Assembly (NCBI GenBank): GCA_025617745.1
Contig: CM046861.1
Location: 14,128,283 to 14,192,282 of the forward strand
DNA length: 64,000 nucleotides
Source of the DNA: Heliocidaris erythrogramma
Lineage: Eukaryota > Echinodermata > Echinoidea > Camarodonta > Echinometridae
Reading direction: 5' to 3'
Under the pieces are notes generated by a model. That model had not been told where the DNA came from. It ran no database searches and worked only from the letters and a program-made list of their open reading frames with translations. The position numbers were made by a program, and so were the translations under genes. Shown here piece after piece: positions 11,991-22,214 of the stretch (its first letter is position 1; the number at the start of each line of letters is the position of its first letter).

Positions 11991-12715
11991 ATAAGACGAC
12001 AACTTGCACCAACGCAAGACGTCAAGAGGACGTTTTATTTTGACGTCATCTATAGTATCTATAGCATGTATAGTGACTGCACCTGAAATGCTGTTTATAG
12101 CACTTGTAGTGTGCTAATTTACCAGGAAAAAAAAATGTGACCGTGGCGAGCCTCGAACCAGGGTCAGCTGATTGAGAGGCGTTATTTTGACGTCATCTAT
12201 AGTATCTATAGCATGTATAGTGACTGCACCTGAAATGCTGTTTATAGCACTTGTAGTGTGCTAATTTACCAGGAAAAAAAAATGTGACCGTGGCGAGCCT
12301 CGAACCAGGTTCCGCTGATTGAGAGGCGCTGACGTTACCGATGGACTAACGAATGCTTCTTGCAATCCAGTTTAGTCATGGGAGTCAAGTAGATAACATG
12401 AACTATGTGCTGCTCTAAATCGTACAATGTGAGTTAGTCTAGCGGTAATGCCAGCAATTCTCGATCAGCGGATCCTGGTTCGAAGCTCGCCCAAATCATT
12501 TTTTTAATGAATGCTTAGCAGTTTAAGGAGCCGGTCAAGCTCCCGTGAAAGTGCTGAAATAGCACGCTGTGTGCATTCAATAGCACTCTGAGTGCAGTCC
12601 CTATGCATGCCCTCAAAAAGTGCTATATACAGCACTTCAGTTTTTACAGTGTACAGATGACGTCAAAATAAGACGTCCTCTTGACGTCTTGCGTTGATGC
12701 AAGTTGTCGTCTTAT
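11991..12715. mobile_element. DNA element with 57-base terminal inverted repeats
   Basis: The first about 57 bases (ATAAGACGACAACTTGCA onward) are repeated in inverse at 12655-12715 with few mismatches. The interior holds a 147-base direct duplication (12035-12181 and 12182-12328) and tRNA-like arms containing CCTGGTTCGA in opposite orientations on the two sides (about 12290 and 12475). Complementarity therefore extends well beyond the terminal repeats. There is no coding frame. The target-site duplication is not clear. Confidence 0.75.
12035..12328. repeat. 147-base tandem duplication inside the element
   Basis: The block beginning TTATTTTGACGTCATC at 12035 repeats at 12182 almost identically, up to GATTGAGAGGCG. 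The two copies differ at only a few positions, so the duplication is recent relative to the element. Confidence 0.85.
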
Positions 12716-12918
12716 TGACGTAATTACAGGACGTAAAAAAGACGAAAACCACGACGTAAATATCACGTAATTTTTACCACTTTCTGCTATCAGGGCAGGC
12801 CAATTTACACTGACTTCAATGGGGCTAATTAGATATTCATATAGCCATAACTTGGGCCACCATGAACTGATTCATGTCAAATTTGATGTGTGAACGTTTT
12901 CCATCATGCTCTACCTAA

Positions 12919-13003
12919 ATATCGTGTGTTGAGAGCCAGAAGGGCGTTAACTCTGTGTTAAAACATATGAGTTAACGCCCTTCTGGCTCTCAACACACGA
13001 TAT
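12919..13003. repeat. Perfect 34-base inverted repeat (hairpin)
   Basis: 12919-12952 and 12970-13003 are exact inverse complements over 34 bases, separated by 17 bases. The arm begins ATATCGTGTGTTGAGAG. It is neither AT-rich nor simple sequence. It could be a palindromic miniature element or a precursor-like hairpin; the sequence alone does not decide. Confidence 0.9.
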
Positions 13004-13541
13004 GGTCATAAAAATACTGAAATACAAAAATCAAAATTTGATGACGTCACACTTCGGTACTCTATTCATAAGAGCAAACAGCCTGTAAAACAAAATCGAA
13101 AAACAAAACACTCAACCATCATAAACGACACTTAGCATGCTTAGTTTGGAATATCTTCTGAATCTCGTATAAATCATGTAAATTTTAATAAGGATAGAAA
13201 TAAAGCAAGGAGGTTTTCATTGATTTTGTAAGAGCTTGCATTTTTCAAGCATTTAGGAAGAATAGGCATGATTATTTTATGGACAGCCACCTTTACGGAA
13301 GAGCTCATTTCCGGGTAGGAACAAACACTGCTCAAACAATCAACATGGATCAAGAGGGTCTTTCAATATGGAAAGAAAGACCTTCGTCTATATTCATGAT
13401 ATTCTTACGTCTTATTTCAAATATAATGCACATCTAAGGTTACGTTTACGTTCATTTATTATTGGTTGATGCATGATTCTTTTCGGGGGGAGGGGGCACT
13501 ATATCGAAAATATCAAGTATAGCAGATTTGTATTTCAAGGA

Positions 13542-13745
13542 GGCGCGATAGCTCAGTGTTAGAGCAGTGATGTCATAACTGGGGCCTTGGGGACCCGCGT
13601 TCGAAACCAAGTGGATGCGCTAGGCTGGGCCATTAAGGCATTAATCCTCATTACCAAATCCCTCGGAGAGGAATTAAAGCCGTCGGTCCCCTGGTTGCTT
13701 AATTACACGCATACACATGCTTTCTTAGCAGTCAGGTAAAAACAA
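13542..13745 (+). mobile_element. tRNA-derived SINE, second family
   Basis: The plus strand has a tRNA-like head from 13542: GGCGCGA acceptor-like start, A box TAGCTCAGTGTTAGAGC, and B box GCGTTCGAAACC. The body contains AAGGCATTAATCCTC and GAGAGGAATTAAAGCC. It is unlike the ATT-tailed SINE family in the rest of the window. A Pol III promoter is present in form; the head is diverged and would not make a functional tRNA. Confidence 0.65.
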
Positions 13746-14124
13746 ACTATCTAACCTTTTCAAACCATCAGAGCTGGGGAGCACGTGCCCCCTGTTCCCT
13801 GCCCGATAAACCAGTGCGTCATATTCATAAAATACCACTGATTGGAACGACACAATACGTGTCATGATATAGGGTCATAAAAGAGGACCATCACTTCCTA
13901 TGCAGGTGCGTTTTATTCTAAGAATTTTCATCCAAGCATCCAAGAATTAGGTCTCTGAGAAGGAAACAAGAGCAAGGATTATCACAAAGGGGCAGTCCCT
14001 TCCCGTGTAGATAAGGATTTATTGCATCAGCATATCTATTGCTACTCAAAAGTTGGTTTACATAAATATCAAGGCTTGTAATAACGAAGGACAGGAATCA
14101 CAGCCTTTGTTCATTATTGTTTTT

Positions 14125-14165
14125 TATATAGTTATGTCTGGGGGGGGGGGGGGTGCATGTGCGTT
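14125..14165. repeat. G-run
   Basis: An uninterrupted run of about 13 G begins near 14140. Similar G or C runs at about 15061, 20151, 22221, 22320, 22363, 23986, 30320, 34985, 43518, 53250, 53608, 53751, 62754 and 63556 make G-runs a marked feature of this window. Confidence 0.8.
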
Positions 14166-14199
14166 AATTTTATGGTTGTATATGAGGAGGGGGAGGTAC

Positions 14200-14515
14200 G
14201 AATTTGAATTCGTAATTATAATATCATAATTAATAGGATTGAAGTAAATCCCGGTCGGGGCATTGTAATTTTCTCACATTTGCTTGCTTTATGATATATT
14301 TAATTTACTTCAATCCTATCAATTATGATATTATAATTACGAATTCAAATTGTCCCCTATAGAAATTTGTTGGCATGGATTTGCCCGACTTTAGAGGGAA
14401 GACCTGTCTCATTGGTAGGCCATTATGTAGCGTACGCATGGAATTGGTATGGATGTACCCCCTACGCTCGATGGAAAGAGAGGGGCTATATGTGAGATTG
14501 TTACTTTGCTTCGAC
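14200..14515 (-). repeat. tRNA-Thr-like repeat unit, rearranged inverted copy
   Basis: This is a minus-strand copy of the unit tandemly repeated at 47777-48370, including GTAGGGGGTACATCCATACC and the flank around CAATCCTATCAATTATGA. Only the tRNA 3' tip remains (CCCGGTCGGGGCA at 14251-14263). There the sequence folds back into an inverted copy of the flank, so 14201-14250 and 14298-14351 form about 50-base inverted arms. Confidence 0.75.
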
Positions 14516-15820
14516 GAGAGGAGGGGAGGAGAGGGGAGGCAGAAGATGGTACGCGCAATAGACGCAAGAAAGAATAAGAAGACTTACTGTTGACATGTGT
14601 TAAGAAAAGTAAAAAAAAACCAAACATATAAATAAACGACCAAGGCAAAAACAACAAAAACAAAACAAATACAACAAGAAAAACAAAACATTCTTGCCAT
14701 ATCAAATAATTGTAGTTAGTGTGTCCTTATTGAGAATAATTATCTCCAATGCTATGTTCACATCAGCTTTAGATCACTGGATGATGGTTACACGTATCAA
14801 TGCATATCTTTTGTTGATCATTTCTTTAATCTCAGAGAAGATTTATTTTGGTTATTAGAAGGACGAAAGGGTATTAAGTACTAACCTTCCCTACCCACTC
14901 CCCTCCCCCATCACACCGCCAATGAACAAGCCATGCCGAATGCCTTTAAATTTCGACCGGAGGCCACTGACGCAGAACGCAAAAGCCAATGAGACACAAT
15001 TTTCATTTCACACACCTGCCCAATTGCGTAGCTATACAGGAGTGGGAGTAGGGGGTATGTGACCCCCCCCCCCCCCATCAAACAGCTACATGGGTGAGGG
15101 GAGGGGAAGGAAGAGGGGGAAATAGATATTATGCTCGGATCTATTTCCCTAACCCTGCACTAATGGATGGCATTGTCAATTCGCATGTTATATACTGACG
15201 CCCCCAACCTCAATCATGCCAGTGCGCCCCTCAACCCAATGCCTGAACCCGCTTCACCTGTTTCTTGTACCGGAAGCCACCCTGCATAAGGTAGATGGGA
15301 TTTACGGTACACAGAATATCAACAATGAAAGGTTGAAGGTCACAGGAAACGATCGATGTATGAAAGCCAATCCACTCACATCGGGCGAGTCAATGCCAAA
15401 AGACACGTGCATAGCCACATCGTCAGAGCATGTAGCTTCATGGTCAGAGATAAGAGCGTTGACATTGTACGGGAGATAAGTGAATAGTAGCATTATCAAT
15501 TCAAGGTTACGATTATATATCAGATTCTTATAGAATAATGTTATTCGGCTAAGAGATCGATAGCGATGGGCAAGGCAACTATCGTTTTCATGTATTCAGT
15601 TATAATTGCTATTTAAAAAAAATATTTTGTTTTTCTTTTTATATTTGATTCTATATATATTACTTGAACTTGTAATTATTTTTACCTTTTTATTTCAAAT
15701 TTTGAGTATTTGTGCTGTATCCTGTTGAACCACATTTATTTGTTTAATTCTTATATATATAGAGAGAGAGAGAGACACACACACACACACACACACACAT
15801 ACACACACACACATGGCTTT
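14516..15820. other. Spacer with C-run and CA/GA repeats
   Basis: It contains a C run at about 15061-15075 and, at 15761-15813, GA then CA repeats. The 87-codon frame at 15216-15479 has no recognisable domain, and both strands are open over it, so it is not called a gene. Confidence 0.5.
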
Positions 15821-15824
15821 ACTT

Positions 15825-15987
15825 CCGAGGACAGGTATTGTTCCTCTATTGTTCCTCGTCCTCGGACAGTCGACGGAATAAAGCACAAATTCATTGTTCG
15901 ACGTTCGGGGACTATTGTCCGGCTTCCGAGGACCATTGTTGTCATGATTTTTTTTTTGTTCTCTGTCCGAAAATGTCCTCGGACATA
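15825..15987 (+). repeat. Core-and-word element, copy 1 (word GTCCTCGGACA)
   Basis: The core is CGACGGAATAAA at 15871-15882, followed by TTCATTGTT. The private word appears as CCGAGGACA at about 15825, GTCCTCGGACAG at 15858, TTCCGAGGACC at about 15924 and TGTCCTCGGACA at about 15974, in both orientations on both sides of the core. A CA repeat lies immediately upstream. Confidence 0.7.
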
Positions 15988-16017
15988 CTGCTAAACAGAC
16001 CCACACACACATACCCA

Positions 16018-16165
16018 CACAGGTTTACTTGTGTGTCTTTCCCTTTGTTCTCTCTATTGTTCAAATAGCCACACAAGCAGCAAAAAAAGCCACACAAGCC
16101 TGACGGAATAAAGGCATCTATTGTGTTTGACTGTCCAATTAGTCACACAAGTATACCTCTGTTGG
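16018..16165 (+). repeat. Core-and-word element, copy 2 (word GCCACACAAGC)
   Basis: The core is TGACGGAATAAA at 16101-16112, followed by ATCTATTGTG. The word is at 16068-16078 and 16089-16099, as CACACAAG at 16144, and inverted as ACTTGTGTGT at 16027-16036. CTATTGTT, shared with other copies, occurs at about 16054. Confidence 0.7.
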
Positions 16166-16217
16166 TACACCCTCCCTCACACACACATAATTTTTTTTTC
16201 CGTCGCAGGACTTTTTG

Positions 16218-16218
<1 letters not shown>

Positions 16219-16250
<32 letters not shown>
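16219..16250. repeat. (TA)n microsatellite
   Basis: TA repeat directly before the ribozyme-like hairpin. Others lie at 16371-16386, 20118-20144, 47273-47304, 47461-47510 and 47601-47625. Confidence 0.9.
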
Positions 16251-16251
<1 letters not shown>

Positions 16252-16290
16252 CTGATGAAGGCCTATGGCCGAAAATTCGAATTTTTTCGT
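16251..16290 (+). ncRNA. Hammerhead-core-like hairpin, locus 1
   Basis: CTGATGA (16252-16258), one extra A, stem GGCC-TAT-GGCC (16260-16270) and GAAA (16271-16274) follow the CUGANGA-stem II-GAAA order of hammerhead ribozymes. The extra A before stem II and the lack of a convincing stem I partner argue against an intact ribozyme. Penelope-like retroelements are known to carry hammerhead motifs, so this may be a degraded relic. Tentative. Confidence 0.25.
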
Positions 16291-16386
16291 CGTATACGGA
16301 CTTTTCATTCCTATTTTGTCTATAACTTTGCAAGTCCGAAGCAGAACTATATTTTTTTATATATATGTATGTATATATATATATAT

Positions 16387-16463
16387 GACTAAAGGGTACA
16401 TTAGCTGGACACACAACAATGCGGTTTATTCCGTCATAATAGCGCCACTTACATAAGGTGGAC
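16387..16463 (-). repeat. Core-and-word element, copy 3 (word CTAATGTACCC)
   Basis: On the minus strand the core TGACGGAATAAA lies at 16425-16436, followed by GCATTGTT. The flank GACTAAAGGGTACATTAG at 16387-16404 is nearly identical to the end of the copy at 47309-47457, so these two are one subfamily. A TA repeat abuts position 16386. Confidence 0.75.
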
Positions 16464-17046
16464 AAATAAATAAATATATTTATATTGATGTTGCCTATGT
16501 TCATTATTTGTTGTTTTAGATATGTTTATTAACGCCTAGACCACGGGAACCCGGTGGTTTCTGTATTAGGCCTATGAGAGTTAAAGAATTTAGTAGTCAA
16601 CAGGTTAATATACCATTTTCATTTTTGTTATTTTACATCAGATCTATAATGTTTATTGATGTATTTACATTGTTTCACATGGCCCCAATGGAAACCAATC
16701 TTGTAAATCCGTGTATAAATAAACATATCCATCCATCAATCAATCAATCAAACATCTGTGACATGCACAAAAACTACAAAGTAACAGACAAAAAAACAAA
16801 ACCAAGAGGAAATCACATTTTCAATAGAAAGATATTTTGCGTGATTTCGTTTGAACACGCTCATACATTAGATGAAGTGCTCATCTCAATTACACAATCA
16901 TCACAACTGGGACATCATTTCAAGGGAAATGTACAATAGGCAGTACTTTTGGAATGTCTATTTAATACAGTAATGGTAGAATTCATTAATTTTTTCTTAA
17001 TGTACGGTTTCATGTATTTCATATCATTATTGAATTACTTTATGTT
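16464..17046. other. Spacer
   Basis: The 121-codon frame at 16574-16939 has Lys/Asn/Ile-rich composition with no domain. Nothing else recognised. Confidence 0.45.
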
Positions 17047-17433
17047 AAAGGGAAGCTTGAGTTCTGGGAAAGGTAAACAAAAAATGTGGCTTTCTCATTC
17101 TTTTTACGTTAGTTTCAAAGTTTATCATAGTAGATGTGTCCCCTGAAAAGGATTGCTCTTCAAATTCGCTCACATTCAACATATATGAAGAAACATCTGA
17201 AATGTTCGGGCCGAACATTTGTGTGTAGTCTCATATACACATTTCTGTGTGCAGTCCATGTGACTCTGAGCAGGATTGAGTCAATATCTTATCATTTTGG
17301 TGATTACAAAACCTTACAGCATTCACCAATTCGTATGTGCTATTTAATTTACCTTTCCCAATTGCTTTGAGACAGTTTCTTTCGCAATTCAATGTCATGA
17401 CCAGAACTCATCTTTATCTTTAATGTAGTTTAT
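17047..17433. mobile_element. TTAA-flanked miniature element, reference copy
   Basis: It starts TTAAAGGGAAGCTTGAGTTC and ends, inverted, TTAAAGATAAAGATGAGTTC, so short terminal inverted repeats sit inside TTAA sites. The right third (from about 17275, GAGACAGTTTCTTTCGC and AGAACTCATC) recurs at 39800-39980 and in part at 53815-53905. The left third recurs at 10850-10945. There is no transposase. TTAA target sites suggest a piggyBac-type mobiliser, but that is inference. Confidence 0.65.
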
Positions 17434-18169
17434 ACATTTGTTTCATGTTCATTTATGTTTTTGAAATGTTTTTATATGTTATAAATAAAACAGAAATCAA
17501 TTCAAGCAGAAATGAATTTCAATTCAATTTAATTTAACCCTTGCGCATGATAACAACAACAAGAAAGAGAATAACAAAGTACCATGAAAGATATAATTCA
17601 ATGAGCTTTGGTTTACGATTTTATTTCTTTTGACGGACGTCATTTATAAAGATATTGTACATTTTTACAATACAAATGTTCCTATAGTTCTATCCAACTG
17701 ACCATATAAATAATATGTATTTCGGTTTAGAATTGACATTTCAATTAATGTTGTTGTTGACATTTCAATCATGTTCTTGCTGGCATTTTAATTAGTATTG
17801 TCGTCATTCAAAATACATGTATATGACAACAACATTGGACAAAAATGGCCTTGACATTTGACAATTTCTATACAATCATATTTCCATTTTCATACCATTT
17901 TATAAAGTACCAACTCTCAATATTATTGTTAGCAATGTGCACTATTAAGCTGACTGTCGTCACAGTGTATACCAATATCAAAAGAATCTCGAAAAATGCG
18001 CATATTATAGGCCCCAGAGAATGATTATAGAAATCAAAAACCCGGGAAATTATCTCTAAATCGATGAGTGTCTTCCGTCATGACTCGTTGAGGTTTGAAT
18101 ACAATTTAAAGAAAGGCGGAACCAGTGTTCTGAAAGAAGAGACACAATTCCGCAAAATCTCGGACAAGC
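17434..18169. other. Unique AT-rich spacer
   Basis: Apart from short runs such as ATTCAATTTAATTTAA, nothing recognisable. Confidence 0.45.
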
Positions 18170-18249
18170 AATGATGATAATGCTTGATACTAATAATATT
18201 ACAATTATTATTATTAATGATAATAATAATAATAATAATAATAATAACT
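18170..18249. repeat. (AAT)n microsatellite
   Basis: AAT/ATT triplets lead directly into the core-and-word copy at 18250. A second AAT/GAT tract follows it at 18383-18540. Confidence 0.85.
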
Positions 18250-18380
18250 CTAGGGCGAAATCTTTTATCTCATTCTTTTGTTACGTTTCGCCCTAACCCA
18301 CACTCGTTTCGCCCGAACGTTGAGTTTCTATTGTGACGGAATAAACCTATTGTTAGGTTTCGCCTTAAGTCGCAGTTAGG
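18250..18380 (+). repeat. Core-and-word element, copy 4 (word TTTCGCCCTAA)
   Basis: The core is TGACGGAATAAA at 18334-18345, followed by CCTATTGTTAGG. The word occurs as AGGGCGAAA (inverted) at 18252, TTTCGCCCTAA at 18286, TTTCGCCCGAA at 18307 and TTTCGCCTTAA at 18358. AAT microsatellites lie on both sides. Confidence 0.75.
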
Positions 18381-18382
18381 TA

Positions 18383-18540
18383 AATAATAATAATAATAAT
18401 AATGATAATAATGATGATAATAATAATAATGATAATAAAAACAATAATGATAATGATAATACATATAATATTGATTATAATAAATAACAGTCATAATAAT
18501 AATGAAACAATTAATAATGATAATAATAATGTAAATAACA
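18383..18540. repeat. (AAT/GAT)n microsatellite
   Basis: AAT, GAT and ACA triplets. Both strands are open across it, giving only Ile/Met/Asn or Tyr/His strings, so no gene. Confidence 0.85.
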
Positions 18541-20116
18541 ATAAAGGATACATTTATCTTAAAATGTTAAAGGGGAACAAGAGCACAATAAGGAGGAGTG
18601 CACATTTTTTTTCAGCCGGACTTATTTTTAAGGGGAGCATATGCTCCCCCCTTCCAGTGCTCCCTTGTATCCGCCACTGCCTTCATCCTCACTCAGATAC
18701 AATATCAATCAAGGAATCTTTAAAAGGTGAGATGTAGCCTGAAGGGTCGCATGCATGCCGCGTGTTCAACCTAACCATGCATTCGGATTCAATTAGGAAT
18801 TTATTTGTCCACGGTCCCATATATTAATTCTTAAGAAGTTTGAATTATACTGAGACGTAATATTATCATTTTCTTCAGTACAGAATTTACCCGACAAAAA
18901 ATAAAGTATTGGGTTATTGCTAGTTTCAGGGAAAAAGGAAACAGCCTTCTTAAGTGATGTTTACGGCGGGTAAAGAATTATTTATTCAAATAATACCTTA
19001 CCATCGCCGGAAAGTAAAGTAATTCATGTAATTGGTTATCATTTTGAGCAAGTTAAAGAATACAGACTTTATAAGGGTTGTTTACATTAAAGACTGATCA
19101 AAAGTGGCACTATTTTTGCACAACGTGATATAATAGCATCCCATGGGAATCAGCAGCAATATAAATACAATTTCCAGACTTCAAGTCAAGACGCATACAT
19201 CCAAATTATGCCCAACAATTGAATAAGAAAAAAAAAATCATCGGATTTACGTAAGTATTGACAATCATGCCATCGTACGGCCTCAACCGTTGCTAGGCAA
19301 CGTGTGAACCTTTTGCCGCGCGGAAAGAGAGGCAGTGGAAATTTCATTAAAATCGATCTCCTGCTTAAGTAGGTGATTCTTAGGGGCTTGTTTACTATTC
19401 ATGTTTCAACGAGAATGATTGTGAGTGCTTATTGCTGGCCCCTCCCGTTATTATGTTGGGCATGTCTGCATCACAAGTTATCGCCCTTGATCTGAATAAT
19501 ACAAATAAACAAAATATAGGAAACTCGCAGTTTCCTCTTAAACCGTTACATGGTGAAAATGTTATTATCACTCCTCTAGTAAACAACGCTGATTTTGGAT
19601 CACAGGATTTTCTCAAATTGTGATCTGATTTGCAATTGGTAAACAGGTAAACGCTTTCCGAACAGCTTCAGTTGTACTCTAAGTAGTTTTTGGCTAAGCT
19701 AATGTTGAAATATTGAGTACATGCTATTTTGATTGACTTTATGATGATGTCGAGTGCTGGTCGGGAAATTGCATGGTGAAAAAAAAAAACCCAAACAAAC
19801 AAAACTCTCGAACATCATGAACAATGAAAAGCACTACATGAGGACAGATTTAATAGTTCACGTGACCACACAAATAATTACGTGGCATCGACATTTGTTC
19901 TCGAGTTCTAAACTATTTCTGGTCATTTTTTTTTTTTTTTTTTGCAATTTGAAAACATTCAAGAGCAAACTTTGTTATGTACTTTGCTAGTAAACTTTTC
20001 TACTATTCTTTTACATTGGAATAAACAAGAATGAGAAATCTTACAAATATTGTTTTTTTCCTCTACTAATAGGCCTACTCAACCTTTCCTTTTAATGAAC
20101 ACTCATTCTGTTCCTG

Positions 20117-20153
<37 letters not shown>

Positions 20154-20340
20154 GGGGGGGGGGGCGGTGATCTCAATTGGTGAATGAAATGCAATTCAAT
20201 AAGGACAACTATTAGGGGAAGGGTGTTGGAATGGCTCCTATCATCCTCTTATATCGTCCCTTTCCCTCTTCCCATCTGCTTCTCTCTCCCTCCCTCTCTC
20301 TTTTTCTTTAATTCCCCCCTGTTTTACGCCATTTGAAAAA
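18541..20340. other. Spacer with T-run, (TA)n and G-run
   Basis: No gene recognised. A fragment with ATCCGCCACTG near 18670 belongs to a repeat motif also seen near 45370, 53240 and 53597. There is a T-run at 19926-19943, a TA repeat at 20118-20144, and a GT then G run at 20145-20163. Confidence 0.45.
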
Positions 20341-20679
20341 CAATACCTGGCATTTATAACGCGCCTTTCCCAAAGTGGCCCAAAGCGCTAGATATATATT
20401 ATTACCCCGGTCATTGGATTCTGGCACGCCCGCACACAATGTATGCACATTCTCCACCCCCTGGGGAGCATTCCAGCAATGGGCAGTACAGTGACGCTCA
20501 CATGCTAAGCAAACAACATTAACTTTCGCATCCTACCGGGTACCCATTTAACACCTGGGTGGAGAGTGGCAAATGTAGATTAACGTCTTGCCAAAGGATG
20601 CTAGTGCTGCGGTGTGATTCGAACCCCGGACCTCGTGGTTCACAGTCCGAGGACTTATCCACTGATCCACAACACCTCT
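20341..20679 (-). mobile_element. tRNA-derived SINE, copy C (complete)
   Basis: Minus-strand copy of the ATT-tailed SINE family. The head starts at 20679 (AGAGGTGTTGTGGATCAG), with a B box near 20615 (GGTTCGAATCACACC). The body matches copy B at 5231-5581, and the 3' region contains AAGCGCTTTGGGCC-like and GGCGCGTTATAAATGCC motifs at about 20350-20395. Confidence 0.85.
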
Positions 20680-21399
20680 AAATAAAAAGGGACATGTGCC
20701 CCTGTGCCCCCTAGCGACGCCACCGAAAGTCTACTTACTTGTCAGAATGTCTTTATCCTTGGGTCGATGAAATCTATCAAATAAAATCGATTCATAATTA
20801 CAAAGGCGAGGAGACTTAACAAGAGTGTCTGCCAAACGAATAACGGAATAGATTGAATATGATTTTCTTTTAGATAATATGATGAACCGATAAACCGATT
20901 ACATTCTTGTATTGATGATTACTATATACCATCCTTAGGGTAGTTTAAAATATTGCTATCTTCACTTCGCAAACTGACGAGATACCGTTATTGATTCCAT
21001 AAATCTTACTGATATAAATTGTGTTCAAAACTTTTTTATCAAGTTTCAAAGGGGTTTACGTGTCCCCGTGCATTCCTGTATAGCCCCGCCAATTCAGACC
21101 GCAGTATTTACCCTTTCTAATTCCACTTAATTCTTTTTAGTAGGCCACCCTTTGCAAATGTATTCATGTATATAGCCTACTTGATGAAATTTTATTAAGA
21201 TGTCCATTGATCTTAGTAAACAGGCACCAGGTCGACCCGGATCCGCTTGAGGTATATTGCCCTCATCTCTCTCCAGTCATCGGGGACAATTTCCTCTTCG
21301 ATTCTTCTTGTCGACGACTTGATTGGGTTTCTTCGCTTGGCAGCTTTCATCAACATCAAGGCATCCTGCAGAATACTAAAACGCAAAGAGCGTCACCCA
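20680..21399. other. Spacer
   Basis: No gene, RNA gene or strong repeat recognised. Confidence 0.45.
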
Positions 21400-22020
21400 C
21401 ATTCAAAGAAAATGAGGAAAAGGAAATTGAGACAATAGGGAAATGGGAAATAGAAGAAAGAGAGGGAAAGAGGGAAGGGAAGGAGAGCGTGGCAGGTATG
21501 GAGAGAGGAATGAAGGAGGAGAGGGAGATAGAGGAGGAAGGAGAGAGAGAGAGAGAGAAGGAAGAAGAGAGGGAGGATAAGAGGTTGGAAGGAAGGGAGG
21601 GGAGGGAGGGAGAAAGGGAGGGGAAGGAGGAAGTGGGAAGTGGGGACAGATTGGAAGTAGGGAGGAGAGGGAGAGAGAGAGAGAGAGAGTTGGATATAGA
21701 CTGGCGAGGAAAGAGGGAAGTAGAAAGGAAGGGATGAGAGGGAGAAGAGAGAGAAGGAAAGAGAAAGGGGGAAGGATGGAGAGGATGGAGAGAGACCGAG
21801 GGAGAGAGAAAAGGGGAGGTAGAGTGACAGAGGGACAGATGGAAAGAGAAAGAGTGAGATAGACAGGAGGAGAGTGAAAGGAAGGGATTGAAGGGGAAGG
21901 ATGAAGAGAGGGTGGGATGGATCTAGTGAGGAAGGCAAGAAAGGAGGAAGAGAAAAAAAAGATAGAAGGATAGGCAGGGATCTGGAGAGAGAGAGAGAGA
22001 GAGAGAGAGCTATATAGAGA
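21400..22020. repeat. Purine tract, about 600 bases
   Basis: The plus strand is almost all A and G (GA, GGA and GAAA mixtures) for some 600 bases. It yields long open frames on both strands (Glu/Lys/Arg/Gly on plus; Ser/Leu/Pro/Phe on minus) that are compositional artefacts. A GA microsatellite ends it at about 21985-22008. Strand asymmetry this long can adopt triplex structures. Confidence 0.9.
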
Positions 22021-22214
22021 ACTAAAACAAATAGAGTTAATCGCGAAGAGGAGACACCTGTTATTTTGAAGGCTCATCGCGTCTTTTTTATTTCGGAAAC
22101 CATATGAAATTCTCTCCCAATAGAAATTGAGGGTGCATAAGTGAGTAATAGGATGACAGGATTCCAAGAATCAGACCCGAATCGATCCCTCAGTTTCATC
22201 CTATCAATGCAGAA

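Noticed and set aside
15216-15499. Opposed 87- and 65-codon frames
   Set aside because: No recognisable domain; simultaneous openness on both strands suggests chance.
16251-16330. A complete hammerhead ribozyme
   Set aside because: The catalytic-core order is present, but an extra A precedes stem II and no complementary stem I or clear cleavage triplet was found, so only a hammerhead-like relic is proposed.
19432-19623. Pair of opposed 63- and 73-codon frames
   Set aside because: Both strands open by chance; no motif or conservation cue.
21393-22167. Open frames of 176-254 codons on both strands
   Set aside because: They lie on a purine/pyrimidine-asymmetric tract and encode only Glu/Lys/Arg/Gly or Ser/Leu/Pro strings; an absence of stop codons is expected from the composition.
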